In this document: piece by piece, positions 33,549-42,394 of the stretch
Layout of the letters: the number at the start of each line of letters is the position of its first letter
Numbering within the stretch: the stretch's first letter is position 1
Assembly: GCF_039543525.1 (NCBI RefSeq)
Contig: NZ_BAABJX010000043.1
Span: forward strand, 4,214 to 68,213
Origin: Algivirga pacifica
GTDB taxonomy: Bacteria; Bacteroidota; Bacteroidia; Cytophagales; Flammeovirgaceae
DNA: 64,000 bases
Direction of reading: 5' to 3'
Notes under the pieces: model-generated
Seen by the model: the letters and a program-made list of their open reading frames with translations, nothing else
What the model was told of the DNA's origin: nothing
Database searches by the model: none
Program-made: the position numbers and the translations under genes

Positions 33549-36131
33549 GTGGAGAACGAACTGAATACCAATGAGCACCATGAAAGTGGTACCCTGCACG
33601 TTTCCAATATGTATGAGAACTGGTTCTTGGATTATGCATCTTATGTAATCCTGGAAAGAGCGGTTCCTTCGGTGTATGATGGCTTGAAGCCTGTGCAACG
33701 TCGTATTATGCATGCCATGAAGGAAATGGATGACGGGCGTTTTAATAAAGTGGCCAATATTATTGGTAGTACCATGCAGTATCACCCACATGGAGATGCC
33801 GCTATTGGAGATGCTATCGTGAATATGGGGCAAAAAAATCTCCTGATTGAGACGCAAGGAAACTGGGGTGATGTACGTACGGGGGATAGTGCGGCTGCTC
33901 CTCGTTATATAGAGGCAAGATTATCCAAGTTTGCGTTGGATGTAGTCTTTAACCCTAAGACAACGGATTGGCAACAGTCTTATGATGGGCGAAAGCGAGA
34001 GCCTATAAACTTACCCGTTAAGTTTCCGTTGCTATTGGCGCAAGGAGTAGAGGGTATTGCCGTGGGATTGGCAACCAAGATTATGCCTCATAATGTGCAA
34101 GAGTTGTTGAAAGCTTCTATTGATCTTTTAAGAGGTAAGAACGTACAATTATACCCTGACTTCCCAACAGGAGGTATGGCAGACTTCTCCAATTATAATG
34201 GAGGGCAGAAAGGAGGAAAGATACGTGTGCGAGCACGTATGGAAGTGGTAGATAATAAAACGATCCTAATTAAGGAGATACCATATTCAACGACAACTTC
34301 CAGTTTGATTGACTCCATCATCAAGGCAAATGATCAAGGGAAAATCAAGATCAAGAAGGTAGTGGATAATACTGCTGCAGAAGTAGAAATAGAAATTTCG
34401 CTTGGGGCAGGACAATCGCCGGATGTAACGATAGCTGCCTTGTATGCCTTTACAGATTGTGAAGTGTCAATCTCTCCGAATGCCTGTGTGATTATTGATG
34501 AAACACCGCATTTCTTGCCTGTAGAAGAGGTGTTGAAGTTTAATACGCAGAATACATTAGAGTTACTGCAGAAGGAACTGGAGATTCAGAAGGCTGAGTT
34601 GTTGGAGAAAATACTATTCTCATCATTGGAGAAGATCTTTATCGAGAATCGTATTTATCGTGATATTGAGGAGTGTGAGACTTGGGAGGCCGTACTGAAA
34701 ACCATTGACAAAGGACTGGATCCTTATAAGAAAGATTTCTATCGTGAGATCAAAGAGGAGGATATCGTTCGTCTGACAGAAATTAAGATCAAGCGTATTT
34801 CCAAGTTTGATACCTTTAAGGCCGATGAGCTATTGAAGGGAATGCAAGGAGAGCTGGAAGAGGTTGAGGAGCACTTGCAAAACCTAGTGGATTATGCGAT
34901 TGATTACTTCAAAAATATTCTGAAGAAATATGGTAAGGACTTTGATCGTCAGACGGAGATTACCAGCTTCGATACCATTCAAGCGGCTAAGGTAGCTGCC
35001 AATAATGCCAAGCTTTATGTGAATGCAAAAGAAGGTTTTATTGGATATGCCTTGAAGAAAGAAGAAGGGGTAGAGGAAGTCATGGAATGTTCTGATATTG
35101 ATGATATTATCGTATTCAGAAAAGACGGCAAGTATACCATTACCAAAATAGCAGACAAAGTCTTCGTGGGTAAGGACATCATTCATACGGAGGTGTATGT
35201 TAAGGGAGACGAGCGTAAAGTGTATAATGCGGCTTACGTGGATGGAACTACCGGTGTAGCCCGAGTGAAACGTTTTCAGGTATTGAGCTTTACAAGAGAT
35301 CGAGAGTATGATGTCACTAAAGGGACTAAAGGAAGTAAGGTGCTTTACTTTACTGCTAACCCTAACGGGGAGGCAGAGATTGTAGGCGTAACGCTTTCAC
35401 CAAATAGTAAAGCCAAGATCAAATCCTTTGAGTATGACTTTGCTGAACTGGAAATCAAAGGAAAGACCTCCCAAGGGAATATTTTGACCAAGTATCCTGT
35501 GCGTAGGGTATACTTAAAGCAAGAAGGGGTATCTACCTTGCCGGCAGTGGATCTATGGTATGATGAGGCCGTAGGTTTACTGAATAAAGATGAGAATGGT
35601 AAATACCTTGGCAAGTTTAATGATGAGGATAAGATCATAGTATTCTATGATTCAGGAGAATATGAGTTGACTAACTTCGACCTGATCAACCGTTATGACC
35701 CTCGTCGTGTAGTTCTATTAGAGAAGTTCAGACCAGAGAAACCAATTACAGCTGTACACTATGATACGGATAAGCGTGCTTATTATGTCAAACGCTTTAT
35801 TGTAGAGACAACCTCTCTAAACAAGAGATTCAAGTACATTACAGATTTCTCAGCTTCTCGTTTATTATTGGTGACTACGCAGCAGAATCCTGTCGCAGAG
35901 ATTGCCTATAAGATAGGTCGCAAGAAAACCAAGACAGAGATGAACCTGAAGTTGTTCGTCGATGTCATGGGATGGAAAGCGTTAGGGAAAAAGCTACCAT
36001 ACGAAACTTCTGTAGAAGCGACCCTTGTTTCTCCAGATGATGAAATTACTGATGAGGATGGAAAGCGAAAAAAGAAAGAGGTAGAAGCACCTAAGGGACC
36101 TGAAGCCGGAGGAGGTTTAGGGTTGTTTTAA
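33549..36131 (+). CDS. parC: DNA topoisomerase IV / gyrase subunit A (ParC type)
   Basis: Type IIA topoisomerase DNA-cleaving subunit, decatenating or relaxing chromosomes with ATP supplied by ParE. It starts at a GTG (33549). The breakage-reunion domain includes YASYVILERAVPSVYDGLKPVQRR, the QRDR region near GDAAIGDAIVNMGQ, and the catalytic tyrosine Y120 in AAAPRYIEARL. A coiled coil lies around residues 430-460, and the C-terminal half holds beta-pinwheel-like repeats with ...NILTKYPVRRV. The 860 residues, and the absence of the GyrA-box that I looked for, favour ParC. No parE gene is in the window. Confidence 0.9.
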   Translation: MENELNTNEHHESGTLHVSNMYENWFLDYASYVILERAVPSVYDGLKPVQRRIMHAMKEMDDGRFNKVANIIGSTMQYHPHGDAAIGDAIVNMGQKNLLIETQGNWGDVRTGDSAAAPRYIEARLSKFALDVVFNPKTTDWQQSYDGRKREPINLPVKFPLLLAQGVEGIAVGLATKIMPHNVQELLKASIDLLRGKNVQLYPDFPTGGMADFSNYNGGQKGGKIRVRARMEVVDNKTILIKEIPYSTTTSSLIDSIIKANDQGKIKIKKVVDNTAAEVEIEISLGAGQSPDVTIAALYAFTDCEVSISPNACVIIDETPHFLPVEEVLKFNTQNTLELLQKELEIQKAELLEKILFSSLEKIFIENRIYRDIEECETWEAVLKTIDKGLDPYKKDFYREIKEEDIVRLTEIKIKRISKFDTFKADELLKGMQGELEEVEEHLQNLVDYAIDYFKNILKKYGKDFDRQTEITSFDTIQAAKVAANNAKLYVNAKEGFIGYALKKEEGVEEVMECSDIDDIIVFRKDGKYTITKIADKVFVGKDIIHTEVYVKGDERKVYNAAYVDGTTGVARVKRFQVLSFTRDREYDVTKGTKGSKVLYFTANPNGEAEIVGVTLSPNSKAKIKSFEYDFAELEIKGKTSQGNILTKYPVRRVYLKQEGVSTLPAVDLWYDEAVGLLNKDENGKYLGKFNDEDKIIVFYDSGEYELTNFDLINRYDPRRVVLLEKFRPEKPITAVHYDTDKRAYYVKRFIVETTSLNKRFKYITDFSASRLLLVTTQQNPVAEIAYKIGRKKTKTEMNLKLFVDVMGWKALGKKLPYETSVEATLVSPDDEITDEDGKRKKKEVEAPKGPEAGGGLGLF

Positions 36132-36154
36132 GGTATGATAAATTATTGTAAGAG

Positions 36155-36187
36155 AAGCCTGGGTGTTGATATGCCCAGGCTTTTTTG
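36155..36187 (+). terminator. Terminator of parC
   Basis: A stem AAGCCTGGG / CCCAGGCTT with a 9-nt loop is followed by TTTTTT, 24 bp after the parC stop. Confidence 0.88.
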
Positions 36188-36239
36188 TTGAGGGGAGAAG
36201 TGGTACCATAACTATCCGAATTTAATGAAGAATGAAGAA

Positions 36240-36355
36240 TTATGGGATACTGGTCGTAGCGTTCCGCACGTCATGTAATGATACGACCCGACACTGGTCT
36301 TAGGCTCCTGCCTAAGACCTAAAAGCGCTTTCGGCGAGCGTCCACGCTCGTTTTT
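36240..36355. repeat. Family R2 palindromic repeat, inverted copy
   Basis: Contains TGGTCGTAGCGT, GGTCTTAGGCTCCTGCCTAAGACC (a hairpin) and GAGCGTCCACGCTCG, in the reverse order and orientation of the 23415-23470 and 52745-52825 copies. No gene lies in the 36132-36426 interval. Confidence 0.7.
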
Positions 36356-36426
36356 ATATGTTTTACTTTGACTAGGTATAGCAGTAACTACCTTTTGACA
36401 AGATTAGAGACAGTAGATGTAGTGAT

Positions 36427-36942
36427 TTACGTTTTTTTATTACGATGATAGGTAGAGGAGGTTTCTAGTTGAATCATCAGGTTCTCTTCATCTATAGCGC
36501 TTACTATTAGCTCAAAAACTTGATTAGGATACATTCTTTTATAACCAAATTCCGCAAGGCAATCTTCATAATTACCAATTCCATTGAAAGCCTCTTCACA
36601 ATCAAAAATGACTCCTTGAGGGTAGAAGCAGAGGACACGAGCTTTTACCCTTTTACCTTTGTAGAAAGTTGTTTTTATCCTCTTGAGGTGAGTAGTAAGA
36701 TTCTTGTTTACCTTTTTCCACGTAGAAATAAATTCTTCTGTTGAAATTTCTTCCAACTCGTCAAGGACTTCTTCAAAACTTCCTTCAGGTAGAAAATAGG
36801 GGTCATCTTGACTGATTTTGTTCGTTGAAAAGGCTTCCTTTTCTCCAAGGAAAATTGCTCGATAGCAAAAATATTCATCGTCAAGCTCAAGGAGATTGGT
36901 GACTCGATCTTCCTCTTCCCAGATATATTTATAGTACTTCAT
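36427..36942 (-). CDS. Hypothetical acidic protein with possible S1-like C-terminus
   Basis: A 171-residue cytosolic protein. The N-terminal half is acidic and helical; the C-terminal half (about 92-160: KGKRVKARVLCFYPQGVIFDCEEAFNGIGNYEDC..., then FELIVSAIDEENLMIQL) has the strand pattern of an OB/S1-type RNA-binding domain. I do not recognise the full-length family. It is the first gene beyond the parC terminator in the opposite orientation and opens the accessory island. Confidence 0.6.
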   Translation of the reverse strand: MKYYKYIWEEEDRVTNLLELDDEYFCYRAIFLGEKEAFSTNKISQDDPYFLPEGSFEEVLDELEEISTEEFISTWKKVNKNLTTHLKRIKTTFYKGKRVKARVLCFYPQGVIFDCEEAFNGIGNYEDCLAEFGYKRMYPNQVFELIVSAIDEENLMIQLETSSTYHRNKKT

Positions 36943-37003
36943 CTTGGTATTCAGGATCTATGAAATAAGGGGGGTACACTAAATTAAGGAGCGTGAGTTG
37001 TTG

Positions 37004-37423
37004 TTATTTATAATCAACTATTAATGGCAGCACTCTAAGTGTCGGTACTTTTTCACCTTTACATATTCCTGGATTCCATTTGGAGGTACTTATTATGCCT
37101 TTTAATTGTTCATCTAAATTTGTTCCCTCAATTTTTTTAATTGTTCTCAAATCGGTGACGTTTCCAGTTGTTTCAACGATAAAAGCGATCACTATTTTGG
37201 ACTCGGTAGGTGTGAAGTGCTTAGGGACTTTTAAAGTCTTCCATATTTTCAAAAAAAGTTTGTTCATTCCACCTATAACTTGGGGTTCAATATCCACTGA
37301 TTTAAACACTATGCGATTGGTTAGTGTATCGACACTTGATAAACAGTGAGATATACTATCTTGAGCCAGGGTAGGGCCTGTCCAAAAAATTGAGATGAGG
37401 CTTAGAAGTAATATGTATCTCAT
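37004..37423 (-). CDS. Secreted protein with TonB C-terminal-like domain
   Basis: 139 residues with a signal peptide (cleavage near TLAQ, residue 21), then an alpha/beta domain resembling TonB_C: IVIAFIVETTGNVTDLRTIKKIEGTNLDEQLKGIISTSKWNPG. Stand-alone periplasmic TonB_C-like proteins are common in Bacteroidota; without the membrane helix it is unlikely to be a working TonB. It is probably a member of the island rather than of parC's neighbourhood. Confidence 0.7.
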   Translation of the reverse strand: MRYILLLSLISIFWTGPTLAQDSISHCLSSVDTLTNRIVFKSVDIEPQVIGGMNKLFLKIWKTLKVPKHFTPTESKIVIAFIVETTGNVTDLRTIKKIEGTNLDEQLKGIISTSKWNPGICKGEKVPTLRVLPLIVDYK

Positions 37424-37449
37424 TGTTTTTTTATTTAAAGCACATACAA

Positions 37450-37666
37450 TTAGTCGTTTATTTTTTGAAGGAAACCAGTCTGTAATAAAAATTGCTGAAC
37501 TGAATTTATATCTTTCTCACCATCGTATGGTATTAATAATTGTCCTTTCATCTCATCATAATTGGTATAATAAAATGCTGTGAATCGTCCGATGGGCTTC
37601 TTGTTTTTGATGATCCAAACAGCTTCAAAAGTACCGAATCTGTAGTACTCTCTGGTTGTGACCCCG
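37450..37666 (-). pseudogene. 3' fragment of a gene cut by the 197-bp repeat element
   Basis: Read on the minus strand, 71 codons stay open up to a stop at 37450-37452 and look like real protein (REYYRFGTFEAVWIIKNKKP, then IGRFTAFYYTNYDEMKGQLL). There is no start codon: the frame enters from the repeat element at 37669. The family is unknown. A 5' fragment of a lipoprotein gene, cut by the other copy of the element, remains at 43854-43904 in the same orientation and might be the missing start. Confidence 0.55.
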
Positions 37667-37668
37667 AC

Positions 37669-37865
37669 CTAGTCAAAGAGTTCAGATTTTATCGGCTACC
37701 TTTCATGAGAAACCTATAACGCTTCATAGATAAAATCGCTCTTTGACTATTCATCGGCTTGAGAGCTTGAGTAATAAACAGCCACTCTAAGAGCGATTTT
37801 ATCTTGTGTCATCAATAGAAACAAAAGACTTTTCAAGTAAGATAAAATCTGAACTCTTAGAGTAG
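37669..37865. mobile_element. 197-bp inverted-repeat element (MITE-like), copy 1
   Basis: Terminal inverted repeats of 25 bp (left begins CTAGTCAAAGAGTTCAGATT, right is its complement with 2 mismatches) enclose a second, inner inverted repeat (GATAAAATCGCTCTTTGACT / CTCTAAGAGCGATTTTATC). It has no coding capacity. Copy 2 at 43657-43853 has the same length and differs at only a handful of positions, so at least one movement or duplication was recent. No transposase with matching ends is in the window. Confidence 0.8.
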
Positions 37866-37870
37866 GGGGG

Positions 37871-37919
37871 AAACAAAAGGCTATTCAAGTAAGAAAAAAT
37901 CTGAATGTTTAGAATAGGG
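37871..37919. repeat. Degenerate right end of the 197-bp element
   Basis: AACAAAAGGCTATTCAAGTAAG, AAAAATCTGAATGTTTAGAA and TAGGGG repeat the last 50 bp of the neighbouring element with several changes. It is probably the remnant of an older copy next to which copy 1 inserted. Confidence 0.65.
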
Positions 37920-37932
37920 GGCCATATGTTAG

Positions 37933-38517
37933 CTATATTTTTTCTAAAAGTTCTTCTAGGTTAAAACTGCTTTCAAAAGTCCTTGACGTAATAATGGGCA
38001 AATTTGCACTTCGCAAGATATACCTTGCTTCAGCATTTACCTTACCTCTGCTGCATGGAAGGGTTGATTGAAAATATTCATAGGTTTTGAGCTCTACGAT
38101 CCAGTAACTCAACCCACACTCATACGAACCTGTTGACTCAATATCCCTCCATTCATTGTTATAATAGACTTGTTTTCTGAGGTCTAGATGATTTTCTTCG
38201 ACAACGATAGATACGGTTGAATCAGTGAGGTTGACAAGTGAAACTTCAATTCCTTTAGTGTACTTGTCATAGAAGATTTCATCCGTATCCTTAATTAAAA
38301 TCTGTAATTTGCTCCTTGTAAAATTGCCTCTCTCTGATTCATCCAGTTTTAGAGGTTCATTGGTATAATGCCATTGGGTGGGTACTTTGGAGGTAGTATC
38401 CACCAACACTCTCTCAATTGAAAATTTCAACGAAGTGGGTTCGAAATACTGAAGGCAGTCCTGTGCAAATGTTATGGATGTCGTTAGGATGAAAAAGTAG
38501 GTGAAGAATACTTTCAT
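37933..38517 (-). CDS. Secreted hypothetical protein (194 aa)
   Basis: Signal peptide at residues 1-18 (cleavage near TFAQ), then about 175 residues with beta-rich character and four cysteines in the mature part, the later three suggesting disulfides (SYECGLSYWIVELKTYEYF, STLPCSRG). I recognise no family. It belongs to the minus-strand island and lies 27 bp downstream of the gene at 38545-39279, with which it may be co-transcribed. Confidence 0.6.
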   Translation of the reverse strand: MKVFFTYFFILTTSITFAQDCLQYFEPTSLKFSIERVLVDTTSKVPTQWHYTNEPLKLDESERGNFTRSKLQILIKDTDEIFYDKYTKGIEVSLVNLTDSTVSIVVEENHLDLRKQVYYNNEWRDIESTGSYECGLSYWIVELKTYEYFQSTLPCSRGKVNAEARYILRSANLPIITSRTFESSFNLEELLEKI

Positions 38518-38544
38518 AGGTTATACTCTTTTCTCTAAATAACA

Positions 38545-39279
38545 TTAACTTCTAAAAACTCCTCTAACTTTTTCTGTCCAATTTGTTCGTGTTCCTAAGT
38601 AAATAATGAGAGTGCCAATCGTTAGAAGAAGGAAAAAGCCAAATCGGCTCTTGTAAGAGGTATAAGCCATGTCAATTTCTGTTTTATCTCTAATATCTAG
38701 TTTAAAGAAATCTGGACCATACCTCATTTTATTTTTAGACACCCATATCGTTACAGGAGTTTCTTCAGTTAATTCTCTTGATAGGGACTCATAATATTGA
38801 TGATACATATTTTGCTCAATATTTTCGAACATATGAAATGTGGAGGGGTGTTCAAAAAGCTTGATTTCAAGGGTAGCCTTATTGCTGAAATGTTCACTTC
38901 CAAACCTACCTGTAGATGATATCCGTTCAACAAATGTTTTTGAATACTCTATTTTTCCTTTGATGGGAATCAATGAGGATTCTGTCACTAAGAGCGCATC
39001 ATAATTAAAGTAAATCCCGATACTAATTATTATTACTCCCATACTAATCATTTGCCATTTAGCATCACTTTTTTCCGATTTGGACATCTGATATCTTGGC
39101 TGTTCAGGTCTAATAATCGGTTTTTTTAGTTTAGTTACAGGTGCCAGATTCCGTCGTTCTAATTCCCAAAAAGCAGCTTGCTTAGCTTCATAAACATATT
39201 GTTGGCTAATAAGGATGGCTTGAAGCTCTGGTTCAGGTTTATTTTTAAAGTGCTGTGAGAATCTATTACTTTTCTTCAT
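38545..39279 (-). CDS. Two-helix membrane hypothetical protein (244 aa)
   Basis: An N-terminal basic region (FSQHFKNKPEPELQAILISQQ, YVYEAKQAAFWELERRN) looks like the short helical leader found in many Bacteroidota membrane proteins. A helix follows at about 73-90, then an extracytoplasmic domain of about 110 residues, and a second helix at about 212-229. The function is unknown. It is in the island and in the same orientation as its neighbours. Confidence 0.6.
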   Translation of the reverse strand: MKKSNRFSQHFKNKPEPELQAILISQQYVYEAKQAAFWELERRNLAPVTKLKKPIIRPEQPRYQMSKSEKSDAKWQMISMGVIIISIGIYFNYDALLVTESSLIPIKGKIEYSKTFVERISSTGRFGSEHFSNKATLEIKLFEHPSTFHMFENIEQNMYHQYYESLSRELTEETPVTIWVSKNKMRYGPDFFKLDIRDKTEIDMAYTSYKSRFGFFLLLTIGTLIIYLGTRTNWTEKVRGVFRS

Positions 39280-39285
39280 AAAGTT

Positions 39286-39420
39286 TTATAGGCTTTGGAT
39301 CTTATTTTGATAAGTTCGTAGTCTCCTTTTAGGCAACTTCTTGCAATTATCAACCTTCTTAGGAGTGAGTGTATCTAACATAAACTGCTTGGCCTTACCA
39401 ATTCCTCCTTGGTATTCTAA
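39286..39420 (-). pseudogene. C-terminal gene fragment next to a truncated repeat element
   Basis: Forty-odd open codons with protein-like composition (EYQGGIGKAKQFMLDTLTPK, then KVDNCKKLPKRRLRTY) end at a stop at 39286-39288 and start at the edge of a partial 197-bp element (from 39422). There is no initiation codon. Basic and lysine-rich, so it may be the tail of a lost toxin-like protein, but this is speculation. Confidence 0.45.
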
Positions 39421-39421
39421 C

Positions 39422-39497
39422 CTAGTCAAAGTGTTCAGATTTTATTCACTATTTTTCATTAGAAAGCCATAAAACTCCATAGATAAAATTATTCTTT
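39422..39497. repeat. Truncated, diverged copy of the 197-bp element (left part)
   Basis: CTAGTCAAAGTGTTCAGATT and the following 55 bp match the left end of the element with many substitutions; the right half is missing. The 13 bases upstream (TTGGTATTCTAAC) are shared with copy 2, so the true element may be slightly longer than 197 bp. Confidence 0.65.
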
Positions 39498-39499
39498 TA

Positions 39500-39931
39500 T
39501 TATTTATTTTCCTCTCTTGTAGCTGGTTCGTATTGACTTAGCGCTATGGTAAGATTTAAGTTGCCAGCGAGTTTTAAAAGTTCAGGTTCAAATCGGTCAG
39601 TTTGCCTGCCAACATCAAACATTCTAGTATAAATACCAAAATCAAGAGTAGCGGATTCACTTTCTAAAAGGCCAAATTTGGGTAATTTTAGCAGCTTATC
39701 GTAGTTATCGATCATGAATTTTATGGCATCAGATTTCTGAATGTGGAACTCATCAAAATCAGCAGCACTAATGTCAATGTTACAACCGCTGGTTGTGTAA
39801 AGAGATTCATGTTTTCTTTTTGGTGTTACAAGTTCTCCTGAATGCCAGACTTTATAAGGCTCAAGTAATGTGACTTCCAAGAATTGGTCTACCTTAAAGT
39901 TGACACCTTCTATTCTAAGTATACAACTCAT
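39500..39931 (-). CDS. DUF4279-like small protein
   Basis: A 143-residue soluble protein. The beginning (CILRIEGVNFKVDQFLEVTLLEPYKVWHSGE) and the segment SGCNIDISAADFDEF resemble the DUF4279 family, which occurs often among immunity-type genes of polymorphic toxin islands. This identification is from memory of the pattern and is moderate. It lies 28 bp downstream of the HycA-like gene. Confidence 0.6.
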   Translation of the reverse strand: MSCILRIEGVNFKVDQFLEVTLLEPYKVWHSGELVTPKRKHESLYTTSGCNIDISAADFDEFHIQKSDAIKFMIDNYDKLLKLPKFGLLESESATLDFGIYTRMFDVGRQTDRFEPELLKLAGNLNLTIALSQYEPATREENK

Positions 39932-39959
39932 GTTCTAATGTTTGTTGGTTATGATGTTT

Positions 39960-40409
39960 TTATGTCCAATATGCTCCATCCCAAGGTTCGGAAAATGCGA
40001 TCGTACTGCTAGGTTGCAGTTCGATCATTTCCGACTCATGGTTAGGAATTAACCCAAACTTGTATCCATTAATTTCAACCTCGAAAGGTTTAATTTCAAT
40101 GTCGTGGTATTCGACACCTTTCAGGCTAGAAACCAATTGTTCAATCTTTATATCTGTGTCAAATTTTAGAGCATCAGTTGTTCCAGCAAATTCATGTTTA
40201 ACTTCTTGGAAATTGCCTTCGCTATCAAATAAGTATAGTACCGCATATTCTCTTCGATATTGTTGCCAATTCTCATATGGAGAAATGTCTCTTTTTGTTA
40301 TCACAAAGGTTTCATAGCCCCAAAATTGCTTTCCGTCTTCATATGTTCCGATATAATGGGTGTGATAATCTTCTAATCGTTCTATTGGGATCTTTTTAGG
40401 GAACTTCAT
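39960..40409 (-). CDS. HycA-repressor-like small protein
   Basis: 149 residues; IPIERLEDYHTHYIGTYEDGKQFWGY at the N-terminus resembles the family annotated as 'formate hydrogenlyase regulatory protein HycA', whose members in Bacteroidota are small orphan proteins and unlikely to regulate formate metabolism. The rest is beta-rich and acidic. It overlaps the upstream 94-aa gene by 4 bp (ATGA), so the two are translationally coupled. Confidence 0.6.
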   Translation of the reverse strand: MKFPKKIPIERLEDYHTHYIGTYEDGKQFWGYETFVITKRDISPYENWQQYRREYAVLYLFDSEGNFQEVKHEFAGTTDALKFDTDIKIEQLVSSLKGVEYHDIEIKPFEVEINGYKFGLIPNHESEMIELQPSSTIAFSEPWDGAYWT

Positions 40410-40690
40410 TTTTTAAATTTCTTTACTGGAGGAATTCCTTCCGACTTAAATTTTTCAATTGCTTTATTCCAAAAGCTTATCATACCGTTATCAATAGGGG
40501 CCTTTCGCCTGTTTCCTGTTTCATTTCCATCCATGTGTCCTAATTCATTGAACTCAACAGGTTCAGAAGCACTGAGGATATCACTGATATCAAAAGCTCC
40601 TTCAGATAGGTCATAATGTTCTTTTAAAAAGTACCACATTACCCAAAAAGCTTCCTCTGTTGTAAGATTGCCATCTTTAAATTTAGTCAT
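40406..40690 (-). CDS. Small hypothetical protein (94 aa)
   Basis: A soluble acidic N-terminal half (LTTEEAFWVMWYFLKEHYDLS) and a basic tail (VKKFKK). No family recognised. It is coupled by a 4-bp overlap to the HycA-like gene downstream, a typical arrangement for interacting or co-regulated small proteins. Confidence 0.55.
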   Translation of the reverse strand: MTKFKDGNLTTEEAFWVMWYFLKEHYDLSEGAFDISDILSASEPVEFNELGHMDGNETGNRRKAPIDNGMISFWNKAIEKFKSEGIPPVKKFKK

Positions 40691-40759
40691 ATTTGTTTAG
40701 TGATATAGGTTTGTAGCATAGGAGAATAATTCAAAGATTAATGATAGGGTCTTGTTGAA

Positions 40760-41173
40760 TTAGTTACCTATTCCGGTATTATTGATATGCTTAAGTAGCA
40801 CATTGTCTAAATCGTCAGATAGATCCCAGAACTTATCATCCATTACATCAATATAGTTTTCTAGTTCATCCTCTGAAAATGCATCTAACTGTTCTTGTCT
40901 CTCGTCACGATCTTGAGGAACCCCTTTTGGGAAAAACTTCTTATTAAACTCTTGCAGTTGCTCTGCTATTGAGTGGAATCCTAGGTATTCCAAATCTTCA
41001 ATTGTATCTGAGTTTTTATCAGCTCCATGATTAATATAGTGATCCCATAATCCATCAATGGTAAGTGGCTCTATATTAAACCATACTCGCTCCTCTCTGC
41101 TTAATTGATTATAATCTGAGAAACCTAATTCAACTATTTTTTCCCAGGCAGCTTGGGCTTCTTCTCTTGTCAT
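40760..41173 (-). CDS. DUF4375/DMP19-like small acidic protein
   Basis: 137 residues, strongly acidic. The segments LSREERVWFNIEPLTIDG and LWDHYINHGADKN plus a C-terminal DDKFWDLSDDLDN-type stretch match what I know of DUF4375/DMP19 proteins, DNA-mimic or immunity-like small proteins frequent in toxin islands. No toxin gene is next to it. The assignment rests on motif memory. Confidence 0.6.
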   Translation of the reverse strand: MTREEAQAAWEKIVELGFSDYNQLSREERVWFNIEPLTIDGLWDHYINHGADKNSDTIEDLEYLGFHSIAEQLQEFNKKFFPKGVPQDRDERQEQLDAFSEDELENYIDVMDDKFWDLSDDLDNVLLKHINNTGIGN

Positions 41174-41243
41174 ATGTTTTGAAATTTATCGTAGTACGTT
41201 TTTTATTATGGCTGCACTCAACTCATAAATGCAACTTTTTGAT

Positions 41244-41536
41244 TTAGTTTACTCCATTTTTTGTTATATCAATTTCTCCAAGATCAATTAATATTGTCCC
41301 ATTTTCCATTCGGTAAATTTGATTAGAAAGCCACCTTCCGGAATCATCAACTACCGTTGCATAGACATCTTCTAAGCTATCCAAGGAGGTTCTTTCTTGT
41401 TCATGTAAATCACTTACACTCACTTGATGTCCCCAAAGCATTCAATTCTTAGAAAAGGTTTGGCGTTCAGATAGATGGGTTGGAATGCTATAATTGATAC
41501 TACAACTAGCAAAGCTTTAGAGAAAAAAGTATTCAT
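41244..41536 (-). pseudogene. Small secreted protein gene with probable frameshift
   Basis: An ATG at 41536 opens a frame with a clear signal peptide (MNTFFSKALLVVVSIIAF, then QPIYLNA) that stops at 41420. A second frame, from an ATG at 41441 to 41244, encodes 65 residues (NQIYRMENGTILIDLGEID near its end). The two frames overlap by about 20 bp. The pattern suggests one secreted protein of about 95 residues broken by a single-base change near 41430; alternatively the 65-aa frame is its own gene. It lies 2 bp downstream of the gene ending at 41539. Confidence 0.5.
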
Positions 41537-41538
41537 AA

Positions 41539-42204
41539 TCAAAGGGGATTTATTTTGTGATCATTGTTTAATCTCGTAAAAGTGATCTCTTCAGCAATAT
41601 AGTAGCTATCACCAATACATAATACAATCAAGTTTGAAGTTTCATCTATGCATTGGTTATTGCTCCACCGTTGAGAAACCCGATCACCCCAAAAATAAGT
41701 TTCGCATCCGTTTTGATTGAGAATACTATTGATCTCTTTTAATATAAATTCAGGACCTTGGGCAAAAAGGCCATCAGTCATTTGTAATAGAAATTCAAAA
41801 TCATGACTTTTATTCAAATACTTATCAAAAGCGATACAACCGTTAAACTTGGATAAGAAGTGAAGATATAGGTCATGAAGTAGCTTATATGGGTCTTTAG
41901 CTCTATTTTTAATGTATAGTTCAGTGATAGAGTCTTTTTGTTCGTCTATCAAAAAATGTTGATCATAAACAACGATATCTTCGGACCATTCCCTTTGTAT
42001 ATATTCGTTTCTGACTCCTTTTAGTTGAATTGCCCATGACTGAGCTTCTTCAGATCGATCCAAGAGAATCGATAATATAATTTTAGCATCATCACCGAAG
42101 TACTCTATTGAGGATATAATTGCACCACCATCCCATTCTAGTTCATCATTCTCAATTACTAAGAGAAGTTCCTTTGGTAAGACCTGTTCATTAATTATTC
42201 TCAT
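41539..42204 (-). CDS. Hypothetical protein (221 aa)
   Basis: A soluble protein without signal peptide, rich in Asp, Glu, Ile and Leu. Blocks such as LEWDGGAIISSIEYFGDDAKIIL and NGCETYFWGDRVSQRWSNNQ suggest a structured alpha/beta fold. No family recognised. It is the gene just upstream of the possible frameshifted secreted protein and may be co-transcribed. Confidence 0.6.
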   Translation of the reverse strand: MRIINEQVLPKELLLVIENDELEWDGGAIISSIEYFGDDAKIILSILLDRSEEAQSWAIQLKGVRNEYIQREWSEDIVVYDQHFLIDEQKDSITELYIKNRAKDPYKLLHDLYLHFLSKFNGCIAFDKYLNKSHDFEFLLQMTDGLFAQGPEFILKEINSILNQNGCETYFWGDRVSQRWSNNQCIDETSNLIVLCIGDSYYIAEEITFTRLNNDHKINPL

Positions 42205-42260
42205 GAGCGTATTACAGATAGTGGTTGGAATTCTGTGTGTAGATTAGTTCATGTAACGGA

Positions 42261-42394
42261 TCAATTCTTCCTTAATTCATAATGCCCTCCATTCGGATGA
42301 GGACTATTCACACAGTCACAACTGGAAATATCATTGCTTTCGACCCAAATGAGTTGCTTGCTGAAGGTAAAAGAGTTTATGATTACCCTTTCCC
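42261..42394 (-). pseudogene. C-terminal fragment of an unknown gene
   Basis: Between two island genes a minus-strand frame with protein-like content (SFTFSKQLIWVESNDISSC, then DCVNSPHPNGGHYELRKN) runs to a stop at 42261-42263 but has no start codon and is closed upstream by a TAA. It overlaps the end of the gene at 42383 in another frame. It looks like the remnant of a decayed gene; the evidence is composition only. Confidence 0.35.
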
